From NCBI GenBank assembly GCA_904501945.1, contig CAJGCU010000018.1:1-29544 (forward strand): 29,544 nucleotides of DNA. Reading direction: 5' to 3'. The stretch is from an uncultured Bacteroidaceae bacterium. GTDB taxonomy: Bacteria > Bacteroidota > Bacteroidia > Bacteroidales > Bacteroidaceae. Both the position numbers and the translations under genes were made by a program. The first letter of the stretch is position 1. Each line of letters starts with the position of its first letter. Below the pieces are notes generated by a model. It had not been told where the DNA came from. It saw only the letters and a program-made list of their open reading frames with translations, and searched no databases. Shown in pieces: positions 1 through 6,662 of the stretch.

Positions 1-124
1 AGAAGTGTGAGAAATGATTTCTTCATATTGCGATTTTGTTGATTGTTTTCTTACGTTCACAGCTAAATTGACTACAAACGGACGAAAAGGTTTAATTCGT
101 CAATGATAATTTATTTATTATATG

Positions 125-132
125 TAATTTTG
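125..132 (+). promoter_or_regulatory. Bacteroidetes-type -7 box upstream of the MORN gene
   Basis: TAATTTTG matches the Bacteroidetes -7 consensus TAnnTTTG and lies about 100 nt before the MORN-protein start. I see no convincing TTTG -33 element 19-21 nt further upstream, so this is a partial match. Bases 1-124 hold nothing else I can name. Confidence 0.45.
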
Positions 133-233
133 CAGTTGATGGGTTTTGAACTTGTAACTTTATAAGTTAGCCCTTCGGATGATTTGCTTGCAAATTCACA
201 GATTCCAAACTTAAAAACATATAAACTCGCATT

Positions 234-866
234 ATGAGACAGAAAATATTTCTTTTAGTATTTTTAGCCACCAGCTTCCTGGCTCCTTCAGCACACGCGC
301 AGTTTGCCCGTCTGGACAAATATCCACAGATACCTACTCAGTACGACGCTGCATTTGTTGACCATGTCAAAGACTTTGCCAGCGGCGTGGCAAAATCGTC
401 TTATGGACAGTATTTCGGTCAGATTACACGTGAAAAGAATGTGTATGGTTTTGGTGCCTACTATACGGATCAGGATGGTGTCATCTATGGACAGTATCGT
501 CAGGGTAACTTCCTGTTTGGCATCAAGATGGGTGTGCAGACAGCTAAAGTGGGCAGCAACGACCACTATATCTGCTACGACTTGACCACTGGCGATCCGC
601 AATATATCATGAAAGACAGCGCAAAATACACTTTGCCTGCTGATTATGGCCAAACCTATCGTTTCGAATCGCTTACCTATCAGAATGGTGACAAGTATGT
701 GGGCGAAACCGTCAATGGCAAGCGCGATGGGGTAGGCATCTACTATTATAATAATGGTAACTATTACTATGGACGCTACAAGAACAATGAACGTCGCGGA
801 TTTGGTGCCATGTTCTTCACCAACAATACTATAACCATTCAATACTGGAAGGGAGAAGATGAATAA
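234..866 (+). CDS. Secreted MORN-repeat protein
   Basis: This is a 210-residue protein. It opens with a signal peptide (MRQKIF, then a hydrophobic stretch to about residue 20, ending AHA-Q), so it is probably exported to the periplasm or outer membrane. Residues about 140-205 carry MORN-type repeats, with the pattern YxGExxNGKRDGxGxYYYxNGxxYxGxYKNNxRxGxG. A more degenerate copy lies around residues 65-105. MORN repeats are short beta-hairpin modules, often membrane- or lipid-associated in eukaryotes; in Bacteroidetes most such proteins have no assigned role. The gene overlaps the next one, menA, by 8 nt (ATGAATAA), so the two are probably co-transcribed and translationally coupled. I see no enzymatic motif. 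Existence of the gene is secure; its function is unknown. Confidence 0.85.
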   Translation: MRQKIFLLVFLATSFLAPSAHAQFARLDKYPQIPTQYDAAFVDHVKDFASGVAKSSYGQYFGQITREKNVYGFGAYYTDQDGVIYGQYRQGNFLFGIKMGVQTAKVGSNDHYICYDLTTGDPQYIMKDSAKYTLPADYGQTYRFESLTYQNGDKYVGETVNGKRDGVGIYYYNNGNYYYGRYKNNERRGFGAMFFTNNTITIQYWKGEDE

Positions 867-1863
867 TCCAGCAACCAACTCGTTCAAAGCCTGGTGGCTT
901 GCAAGCAGACCCAAGACACTTACAGGCGCAGTTGCCCCCGTATTGGTGGGAGGTGCCATGGCCATTGCCGTTATGGCAACAGAGAAATTTGGTCTTGATT
1001 ATCATTCTGGCATCACAGAAGCCCCATTCCTTCAGTGGATTCCTCAGATGCTCATACCCCTTGCTCTGTGCCTCCTTTTTGCCATACTCATGCAGATTGA
1101 CGCCAACTTCATCAACGATTACTTTGATTTCAAGAAAGGCGCCGACCGTGCCGACCGCCTCGGCCCAGAACGAGCTTGCGCACAGGGATGGATTACGCCA
1201 CATGCCATGCAGAAAGGAATCATCATCACAACAGCTCTTTCTTGCCTTGTCGGCATTGTCATCATGCTGTGGAATATGCAGTTTGAATTGCTGCTTGTAG
1301 GCATACTCTGTGTGGTGTTCAGTTTCCTCTACACCACCAAGCTTTCATATATGGGGTGGGGCGATTTCCTCGTCGTTGTCTTCTTCGGCATAATCCCCGT
1401 CTTTTTCACCTACTACGTTATGACCCATGGCGACTGGGGCTGTCCTCTCCTCATGGCAGGATTGGCCATGGGACTTGCTACCGACAACCTGCTTATGGTC
1501 AACAATTACCGTGACCGCCATCAAGACAGCATCAGCGGAAAGCGCACACTTGTTGTCCGTCTCATTGAAAAGAAAATCAAGAGTTTGGGAGAAGAGGAAG
1601 GACAAAGAAAAGGCGAACAGGCTTGCCGCAACCTCTATATGTGGCTGGGCATCATCTCCACCCTCCTTGCCCTCATCACCCTGTTCTTCTTTCCGCTCAC
1701 CACGCTCCGCTATCCCTTCATGCTCGTTTACATGATACTGCACTTCCGTGCCTCAAAAGACTTGCAGGCTCTCGACGGCAAGGAACTCAACACCTTGCTT
1801 GGCATCACAGCACGCAACATCTTCATCTTCGGCATCATGTTTGCTGTCAGCATGTTTTTCTAA
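859..1863 (+). CDS. menA: 1,4-dihydroxy-2-naphthoate polyprenyltransferase (MenA, UbiA family)
   Basis: This 334-residue integral membrane prenyltransferase of the UbiA superfamily attaches a polyprenyl chain to 1,4-dihydroxy-2-naphthoate in menaquinone synthesis. The first Asp-rich motif, NDYFD, is at residues 86-90, followed by KKGADRADRLGPERACAQG, which is typical of MenA rather than UbiA. The second motif (NNYRDRHQDSISGKRTL) lies around residues 213-230. Several hydrophobic helices flank both motifs. A short charged insertion, KKIKSLGEEEGQRKGEQ, sits after the second motif. The start at 859 overlaps the MORN gene by 8 nt and keeps the expected N-terminus (AWWLASRPKTL). Other menaquinone genes are not nearby. 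Another UbiA-family specificity is possible but less likely given the motif context. Confidence 0.85.
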   Translation: MNNPATNSFKAWWLASRPKTLTGAVAPVLVGGAMAIAVMATEKFGLDYHSGITEAPFLQWIPQMLIPLALCLLFAILMQIDANFINDYFDFKKGADRADRLGPERACAQGWITPHAMQKGIIITTALSCLVGIVIMLWNMQFELLLVGILCVVFSFLYTTKLSYMGWGDFLVVVFFGIIPVFFTYYVMTHGDWGCPLLMAGLAMGLATDNLLMVNNYRDRHQDSISGKRTLVVRLIEKKIKSLGEEEGQRKGEQACRNLYMWLGIISTLLALITLFFFPLTTLRYPFMLVYMILHFRASKDLQALDGKELNTLLGITARNIFIFGIMFAVSMFF

Positions 1864-1883
1864 AGGTTAAAGAGAATTTTTGA

Positions 1884-1937
1884 GGAGTTAAAGGGATGAT
1901 ATCTTTCCTGTAGCATAGCATTTGTCCCCTTAACTCC
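1884..1937. terminator. Possible bidirectional terminator between menA and the HU-like gene
   Basis: The arms GGAGTTAAAGGG (1884-1895) and CCCCTTAACTCC (1926-1937) are inverted repeats with one mismatch and a 30-nt loop. They lie between convergent genes. The loop is long and there is no clean T-tract, so a terminator role is tentative. Confidence 0.35.
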
Positions 1938-1974
1938 CCTTAAATTCCCCTATAACTTCTCTAAATCTCCTCCC

Positions 1975-2373
1975 CTAATCATCTAGTTCAGGCTGGTATT
2001 CATAGCCGTTCTTTGCTATGGCATCCTGCAGCGGCTTGTGAGGGTAGAAGCGCAACTTCACGCCCTTGATGCTCTCCTCTGGATTCTGTAAATCCTCTGC
2101 CGTTGCTACTGCCGTGGAGCTGATTGTTGGCTTGAGTGTGCCGATTCCGTCAATTTGAACCGTTCTGCCTAAATTCAGGTAGTGGGCAATGCGATCCATC
2201 AGTGCTGTTACTACGCCTGTTGTCTTGCTGGCAGGTTCTCCACATGATTCCGCACACTCTTTTACCAGTTCTTTGAATGTAATGGGTGTCAATGCTGGTG
2301 ACTGATATACCCATGCTTCGTGTGTTCCGTCAGGACGAACGATTTTCTTCTTTGCTTTTCTTACGATTAACAT
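1975..2373 (-). CDS. HU-like DNA-binding protein (Bacteroidetes histone-like family)
   Basis: This 132-residue protein resembles the Bacteroidetes HU-related family (TIGR01201 type). It has a short basic N-terminus (MLIVRKAKKKIVRPDG), an HU-like alpha-helical part (residues about 32-70, ITFKELVKECAESCG...VVTALMDRIAHYLNLG) and then beta strands (TVQIDGIGTLKPTISS). The acidic tail ends PELDD. HU/IHF-fold proteins bind and bend DNA as dimers; what these divergent paralogues do in the cell is mostly unknown. The gene stands alone, convergent to menA. Its upstream region is unusual: a good Bacteroidetes promoter at 2477-2507, followed by three evenly spaced palindromes at 2401-2465 within the predicted leader. 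That arrangement suggests autoregulation or control by a dedicated regulator. Confidence 0.85.
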   Translation of the reverse strand: MLIVRKAKKKIVRPDGTHEAWVYQSPALTPITFKELVKECAESCGEPASKTTGVVTALMDRIAHYLNLGRTVQIDGIGTLKPTISSTAVATAEDLQNPEESIKGVKLRFYPHKPLQDAIAKNGYEYQPELDD

Positions 2374-2400
2374 ATTTACTCCTAATTTAAGAACTGCTTT

Positions 2401-2465
2401 ATCGGTGAGAGTCTCACCGATGATTCGATGAGACTCTCATCGATCTGGCGGTAAGAGTCTCACCG
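2401..2465. repeat. Three 17-nt palindromes at exact 23-nt period in the HU-gene leader
   Basis: The units are CGGTGAGAGTCTCACCG (2403-2419), CGATGAGACTCTCATCG (2426-2442) and CGGTAAGAGTCTCACCG (2449-2465). Their centres are 2411, 2434 and 2457, separated by 6-nt linkers. Unit 1 extends to a perfect 10-bp inverted repeat (2401-2421) and unit 2 to 9 bp (2425-2443). Units 1 and 2 differ by paired changes that preserve the symmetry; unit 3 has one half-site mismatch. They lie between the predicted transcription start and the ATG at 2373. They could be tandem operators for a dimeric repressor or a row of small RNA hairpins. Confidence 0.85.
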
Positions 2466-2476
2466 TTTTTGAGGTA

Positions 2477-2507
2477 CAAATATAGGTATTCTTGGGGAGG
2501 TGGACAA
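2477..2507 (-). promoter_or_regulatory. Promoter of the HU-like gene
   Basis: On the - strand, TATATTTG (2484-2477) matches the -7 consensus TAnnTTTG. TTG (2507-2505) stands 20 nt upstream as the -33 element. This predicts transcription starting near 2470, which places all three palindromes in the first ~70 nt of the mRNA. Confidence 0.65.
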
Positions 2508-2628
2508 CACGGTAAGAAAGAAAAAGGCATTTCATAAAAAAGTTTGTTTTTTTTGTGCCATATAATAAATATATTTAGACCTGTTGGCTGAATTAAATCA
2601 GTGCGTATTTAATCCTGCCTATGGGTAA

Positions 2629-2784
2629 ATACTCCTTCGACTGAAACTGAACAATGCGGTCATCTCAAACCTTTACAATGTCAGTGTCGTAGCCGTAAAG
2701 AAACGTAAGCTTTGCCTGAAGCGAAACGAGTTTAATGCTGTTGACCCTTTACTCTTGTTGGAGGATATTGTGGATAAATTGTAA
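2629..2784 (+). pseudogene. Unidentified gene remnant (C-terminal tail)
   Basis: An in-frame open stretch without a start codon runs from the left inverted repeat to a TAA at 2782-2784. The translation has ordinary protein character (KLNNAVISNLYNV, later RNEFNAVDPLLLLEDIVDKL) and looks like the end of a truncated gene. I do not recognise the family. Its place just inside the inverted repeat fits a decayed transposase or cargo gene, but that is inference. Confidence 0.35.
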
Positions 2785-2830
2785 ATCACGTTAATGCGGA
2801 ATGATTGTTAATAAATATTAAATAAAAGGT

Positions 2831-2861
2831 AAAAAAAAGGGGGTGTCCACACCTTTTTTTT
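2831..2861. terminator. Terminator-like hairpin with A- and T-tracts
   Basis: Eight A then GG (2831-2840), and CC then eight T or more (2852-2861), flank an inner GGTGT/ACACC pairing. This gives an intrinsic-terminator shape readable from either strand. It lies about 50 nt after the stop codon of the gene remnant. Confidence 0.5.
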
Positions 2862-2950
2862 AGATCATGTAACATCAATTTCGTGAAAGTGCTTTATTAT
2901 CAGCAATTTGATGCGTAATATAATTCTAAAAAAATGTCTCCACCTCATCC

Positions 2951-2981
2951 ATTGCTATTTGATTAGAATTTCATAACTTTG
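2951..2981 (+). promoter_or_regulatory. Outward-facing promoter inside the putative element
   Basis: TAACTTTG (2974-2981) matches the -7 box, with ATTG (2951-2954) 19 nt upstream as a -33 element. Transcription would start near 2988, read out through the right inverted repeat, and could reach the small ORF at 3086 and the BspA-like gene at 3282. Confidence 0.5.
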
Positions 2982-3085
2982 CCACCGAAATTCAAAATAT
3001 TAACAACAAATCCATAGGCGGTATTAAATACGCACAGATTTAATTTCGCCAACAAGTATACAATAGTGTTGTGAAATAAAGATTT

Positions 3086-3184
3086 ATGAAATCGTTGTTA
3101 AGGGCAATGGCAATAATAGGTATTACAATAATTTGTATATCTTGTTTTTGTGCACCAATGTATATATTTATACTAACTGTGTAA
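3086..3184 (+). CDS. Tiny hydrophobic ORF (32 residues)
   Basis: ATG to TAA encodes 32 residues beginning MKSLLRAMAIIGITIICISC. There is a short basic start, then an almost wholly hydrophobic stretch containing ISC and FCAP. It could be a small membrane peptide, or a stranded signal sequence from a lost exported or lipoprotein gene. It lies downstream of the outward promoter at 2951-2981 and upstream of the BspA-like gene. No family is recognised and coding status is uncertain. The following 97 bases to 3281 are AT-rich and hold no feature I can support. Confidence 0.3.
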   Translation: MKSLLRAMAIIGITIICISCFCAPMYIFILTV

Positions 3185-3281
3185 ATATTAATAAATTCCA
3201 TTAAATAGATAATTGTCTAACACATTGAAGAATTCCTTAAATGCGATTATTTAAAACATCAATCTTTAAAAAAGCAGTAAT

Positions 3282-4778
3282 ATGCGTAGAAATATATTCA
3301 ATATCCAAAGAGTCTTTTTTTGTATATTATTCTGTGGATTTTCATTAGCTTGTTATTCAGACAATAGTGTTATTGTAGGCCTGTTTCGTTTAACACCTTG
3401 TCCTAATAATCCATCTGAATACTGCATCTCCATGAATAAGGATGCTGTTCTCGACCAGGGACATGAGACCTTACATATCCCTTCAAGACTCCAGGATAAG
3501 GGGGAAACATACAAGATAGTCCAAATTGTAGCAAAAGGATTCATGAACTGCTGCTTTGTCAAAGACTTGGTGATAGCTGAAGGCATCAATACTGTAGGGA
3601 AACTTGCTTTTAATGGATGCTCCAATCTCCGCTCCGTCCGCTTCCCCTCCACCCTTTCATCATTGGGCGAATGTGTTTTCTATAACTGCCCGGAACTAAA
3701 ATCCATTGATGTAGATAAGTCAAATCCGGATTTCGACTCTCGTGAGCAGTGCAATGCTGTCATTCGCACATCTGACGACGCCATTGAGCTGGGCTGTGCA
3801 GGGACGATGTTCCCTAAAAGTGTATTGCAGATATCCAGAGGTGCGTTCCGCGGCTGTGCAGGCTTGGTTTCCCTGAGCATTCCCGAATGGATAGAGGTCA
3901 TAGAGGATTATGCTTTTTCCGACTGTTTCCGGCTTGAAGATATCGGCTTGCCGGAGAATAGCACGTTGCAGCTTGGTCAGTCTGTATTCGATGGCTGCTG
4001 CTCCCTTACGTCGTTCTACCTTCCTGCTGGAGACATCTGTTTCTCTCAGAATCCTTTCACTAACTGCGAGAATCTTTCATCCTTTACCGTTTCTCCTTCG
4101 AATAAAGACTGGCGCACTAACAAGGAGAATAATGCGCTGATTAGCATGGATGGCTCAGTGCTTTTTGCTGGCTGCTACAACACGACTATCAGCAGCGGCA
4201 TAAAGAGAATATGCGCTTCGGCCTTTAAGGGCTGCCGCCGACTGACCAAGGTGTTCATTCCTGCAAGTGTGGAGCGTGTTGATGCAGGGGCTTTCTCTGG
4301 CTGCGTGAATCTGGTAAACGTAGTAGTTGAGCAAGGCAACAAAGTCTATGATTCACGCGAAGACTGCAACTGCATTATTGAATCTCAGTCAAATAAGATA
4401 ATCTGCGGCAGTTCCGTTGCAGTAATCCCTAAGAGCGTGAAGTCGATTGGGAAATATGCATTCAGCGGAATGGACATTCCTGCCATCTACCGCATTCCTG
4501 ACAATGTATTAAGGGTGGAGGAGTCCGCCTTTATGGATTGCAATAGCCTGTATCAGTTGGTTGTCCCTGCAAATACGGAGCTGAAATACAATTCATTCTA
4601 CGGCTGTACTCGCTTGACGAATGTCATCTATGAACCAGTAAATAAATATGTAAAGACAAAGAAGAATCTGACGTTCAACAATTCGCCCTATCTCTCCTGT
4701 CCGAACCTGATGTCTATAAGTATCTCAGGAGAAAATGTTCCAGCCATAAAATATGGTCTTTTTGAATATGAATATTGA
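3282..4778 (+). CDS. Secreted BspA-like leucine-rich repeat protein
   Basis: This 498-residue protein has an N-terminal signal sequence (MRRNIFNIQRVFFCILFCGFS...C). The rest is mostly BspA-type leucine-rich repeats (LRR_5): about eight or more units of the form I...AFxGCxxLxxVxIPxSVxxI. Intervening blocks such as YDSREDCNCIIE and NKIICGSS are characteristic of BspA-like surface proteins. Such proteins are surface-exposed or secreted and mediate adhesion or protein binding in oral and gut Bacteroidetes and protists. The protein stops shortly after the last repeat (ending FEYEY). I see no obvious type IX C-terminal sorting domain, nor a lipobox I would trust, so its export route is unclear. It lies next to the putative mobile element and is probably variable accessory content. 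Function is inferred from the repeats only. Confidence 0.85.
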   Translation: MRRNIFNIQRVFFCILFCGFSLACYSDNSVIVGLFRLTPCPNNPSEYCISMNKDAVLDQGHETLHIPSRLQDKGETYKIVQIVAKGFMNCCFVKDLVIAEGINTVGKLAFNGCSNLRSVRFPSTLSSLGECVFYNCPELKSIDVDKSNPDFDSREQCNAVIRTSDDAIELGCAGTMFPKSVLQISRGAFRGCAGLVSLSIPEWIEVIEDYAFSDCFRLEDIGLPENSTLQLGQSVFDGCCSLTSFYLPAGDICFSQNPFTNCENLSSFTVSPSNKDWRTNKENNALISMDGSVLFAGCYNTTISSGIKRICASAFKGCRRLTKVFIPASVERVDAGAFSGCVNLVNVVVEQGNKVYDSREDCNCIIESQSNKIICGSSVAVIPKSVKSIGKYAFSGMDIPAIYRIPDNVLRVEESAFMDCNSLYQLVVPANTELKYNSFYGCTRLTNVIYEPVNKYVKTKKNLTFNNSPYLSCPNLMSISISGENVPAIKYGLFEYEY

Positions 4779-4828
4779 ATTTACGTTATCTATACATTGT
4801 ATTTTACATTGAAGTGATATATAACAAA

Positions 4829-4866
4829 AAAGAATCCTCCTCAAGCATTCTTAAGGAGGATTCTTT
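4829..4866. terminator. Strong bidirectional terminator between the BspA-like gene and ispF
   Basis: A perfect 13-bp stem (AAAGAATCCTCCT at 4829-4841 with its complement at 4854-4866) extends after one mismatch by AAG/CTT to a CATT loop. A-rich and T-rich flanks give a terminator shape on both strands, between convergent genes. Confidence 0.8.
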
Positions 4867-4893
4867 AATATATAATAATATGTATTTATGTTC

Positions 4894-5379
4894 TTAGCTG
4901 TTTCTTTCCAGTAACACAACGGCGTAGGCGCTGATGCCTTCCTCGCGTCCAGTGAAACCGAGCTTTTCGGAGGTGGTGGCCTTGATGGATATGTCGTCGA
5001 TGTCGATGTCCATTACTTGGGCGAGCGTCTCTTTCATTTCGGGTATGCGGGGATTCATCTTGGGACGTTCGGCACAGATGGTGGCATCGATGTTGCCTAT
5101 GGTGTAGCCTTTGGCTGCTACGATGTCGATGGTTTTGCGAAGCAGTATCTTGGAGTCGATGTTCTCGAATTCGTTGCCTTTCTTGGGTGGGAAGTGGTAG
5201 CCGATGTCGCGCATGTTGGCTGCTCCGAGGATGGCGTCGCAGATGGCATGGATGAGGACGTCGGCGTCGGAATGGCCGAGCAGTCCATGTGTGTGCTCCA
5301 GTTTGATGCCACCGAGCCAGAGGTCGCGTCCTTCAACAAGTTTGTGGACATCGTAGCCGAAGCCGATTTTTATTTTCAT
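4894..5379 (-). CDS. ispF: 2-C-methyl-D-erythritol 2,4-cyclodiphosphate synthase
   Basis: IspF converts CDP-ME 2-phosphate into the cyclic diphosphate MEcPP with release of CMP, in the MEP isoprenoid pathway in the cytosol. The protein has 161 residues, the normal family length. The metal ligands expected by comparison with the E. coli enzyme are present at Asp10, His12 (GYDVHKL) and His44 (LIHAICDAILG). The GHSDADV motif is at residues 35-41, and the ATTSEKLGFTGR substrate loop is near the C-terminus. It is the last gene of the long - strand run, 18 nt after porV. The porU-porV-ispF order is also known from Porphyromonas gingivalis, so this linkage looks ancestral in Bacteroidales. dxr of the same pathway lies in the same run. 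Confidence 0.95.
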   Translation of the reverse strand: MKIKIGFGYDVHKLVEGRDLWLGGIKLEHTHGLLGHSDADVLIHAICDAILGAANMRDIGYHFPPKKGNEFENIDSKILLRKTIDIVAAKGYTIGNIDATICAERPKMNPRIPEMKETLAQVMDIDIDDISIKATTSEKLGFTGREEGISAYAVVLLERNS

Positions 5380-5397
5380 CTTCTTATGATTAAGGAT

Positions 5398-6615
5398 TTA
5401 TCTTCTTTTTTTGTCAAGCAGGTCGCCGATGCCATCCATGTCGAAGGCAAGGGAGAAACGAAGTGTCTGGTCCAGCGGGTTGCTCTGTGCAGTCGAGATA
5501 ACGTAGCCGGCATCGAGAGAGAACACGTTCATCTTGAAGCCTGCACCTACGGTGAAGTAGGAGCGGTTACCTTTGTTGGGATGCTCGTAGTGGTAGCCGG
5601 CACGCAGGAAGAACTGGTTGTTGTAGGCATATTCGAGACCCGCGCTCCACTGGATTTCTTGCAACTCTTCCTTAAATCCGTTAGGGGCATCGTTGAATGA
5701 CTTGAAGATACCTGAAATAGGAGATACGTTGTAGTATCCTTCTCCTTCCAGCCATGTACGGTAGTCGGAAAAGTTGTTTTCGTAGTCGGCTGCTACGCCT
5801 CCTTCTGTTTCAATCATGTGATTTACATACTGTTCCATTGTCGGACGTGTGGGCACAAGAAGTTTGTTGGCATCGGCTGCAATGGTAATTGTGTTGTATT
5901 CGTCGATAGGATAGAGGAGTGACAATCCGAATCGGAGATTGGTTGGAATGAATTCGGAGGTGTTGCCATCGTCGTAAGATATTTTGGAACCGATGTTGCT
6001 GATGTTGAGACCCCAGCCGAGCTGGCTTTCGTGTCCGCCCAGATTGATGTAACCGTTGTGATAGAGGGCGATGTCTGCTGCAAAGGCTGAACCAGGTGTA
6101 GTCTCGTCGTCTTGGCTGAATCCGAGGTCGGAGTAGATGTAACGAAGTGCAACGCCTGCAGAGAATGTCTCAGAGAGCATACGTGAGTAAGCGAGGTCAA
6201 CAGACATTTCGTAAGGCTTAATAGTCATGGCATCAGCATCCATGCTGGTTAATACTTCGCCAAGAGAGAAATAGCGGAGTGAAGCTGACAGGGCATCGTA
6301 GTCGCCCAAGCGATAGTAGCCTGTGATGTTGGCAAGGTCAATATCGCTTGTGAGCTGTCGCAGCCAAGGTGTGTAGTTGAGTGAAATTCCTGCACGGCTG
6401 ATGCAGAAAGGGTATTTGGCAGGATTCCAGTATTGAGAATTGACATCGGGGTCGGTTGCAGCTCCAACGTCTCCAAGACCCGCTGAACGTGCGTCTGGTG
6501 CTATGGCAAGTGACGTTACGCCATGATAGATGGGGTTGAGCTGATTTTTTATGTCTTGTGCTTTCATGCTGACGCAGAATGCCGACAATATGGCTGTGAA
6601 TAGTATCTTTTTCAT
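5398..6615 (-). CDS. porV: Type IX secretion outer-membrane protein PorV
   Basis: PorV (LptO) is an outer-membrane beta-barrel of the FadL-like class. It binds cargo at the type IX translocon and delivers it to the PorU sortase. The protein has 405 residues and a signal peptide (MKKILFTAILSAFCVSMKAQ). The conserved PorV/PorQ-family opening follows (SLAIAPDARSAGLGDVGAAT, then NSQYWNPAKYPF). Alternating strands rich in aromatic residues continue to the end, as expected for a barrel. It lies directly after porU with a 47-nt gap, which matches their joint function. Its length and opening fit PorV better than the shorter PorQ. Confidence 0.9.
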   Translation of the reverse strand: MKKILFTAILSAFCVSMKAQDIKNQLNPIYHGVTSLAIAPDARSAGLGDVGAATDPDVNSQYWNPAKYPFCISRAGISLNYTPWLRQLTSDIDLANITGYYRLGDYDALSASLRYFSLGEVLTSMDADAMTIKPYEMSVDLAYSRMLSETFSAGVALRYIYSDLGFSQDDETTPGSAFAADIALYHNGYINLGGHESQLGWGLNISNIGSKISYDDGNTSEFIPTNLRFGLSLLYPIDEYNTITIAADANKLLVPTRPTMEQYVNHMIETEGGVAADYENNFSDYRTWLEGEGYYNVSPISGIFKSFNDAPNGFKEELQEIQWSAGLEYAYNNQFFLRAGYHYEHPNKGNRSYFTVGAGFKMNVFSLDAGYVISTAQSNPLDQTLRFSLAFDMDGIGDLLDKKRR

Positions 6616-6662
6616 TTTTATGTTTTGGTGTTTTCTTTATTTAGAACGATTGGACGGTCGCT

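Larger units (their letters stand above)
2581..3056. mobile_element. Probable degenerate insertion element bounded by palindromic inverted repeats
   Basis: The left end (2581-2631) and the right end (3006-3056) are imperfect inverted copies of each other. Both, read inward, contain TGTTGGC, then AATTAAATC, GTGCGTATTTAAT and GCCTATGG. Each copy is also a hairpin by itself: ATTAAAT, an 8-nt loop, ATTTAAT, closed by outer GGC/GCC pairs (2586-2619 and 3017-3050). Between them lie a coding remnant, a terminator-like hairpin and an outward promoter. I find no clear target-site duplication and cannot name a family. A REP/BIME-like pair is an alternative reading. Confidence 0.5.

Noticed and set aside
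288..965. Open frame of 225 residues on the - strand opposite the MORN gene and menA start
   Set aside because: It is fully antisense to two genes with clear signal peptide and family motifs, and its hydrophobic, Val/Ile-rich translation shows no domain.
2401..2465. CRISPR-like reading of the three evenly spaced repeats
   Set aside because: Repeats of 17 nt with 6-nt linkers are too short for a CRISPR array, linkers are not spacer-sized and no cas genes are present.
5017..5700. Open frame of 227 residues on the + strand opposite ispF and porV
   Set aside because: It is antisense to unmistakable ispF and porV coding sequence, with no recognisable protein features.
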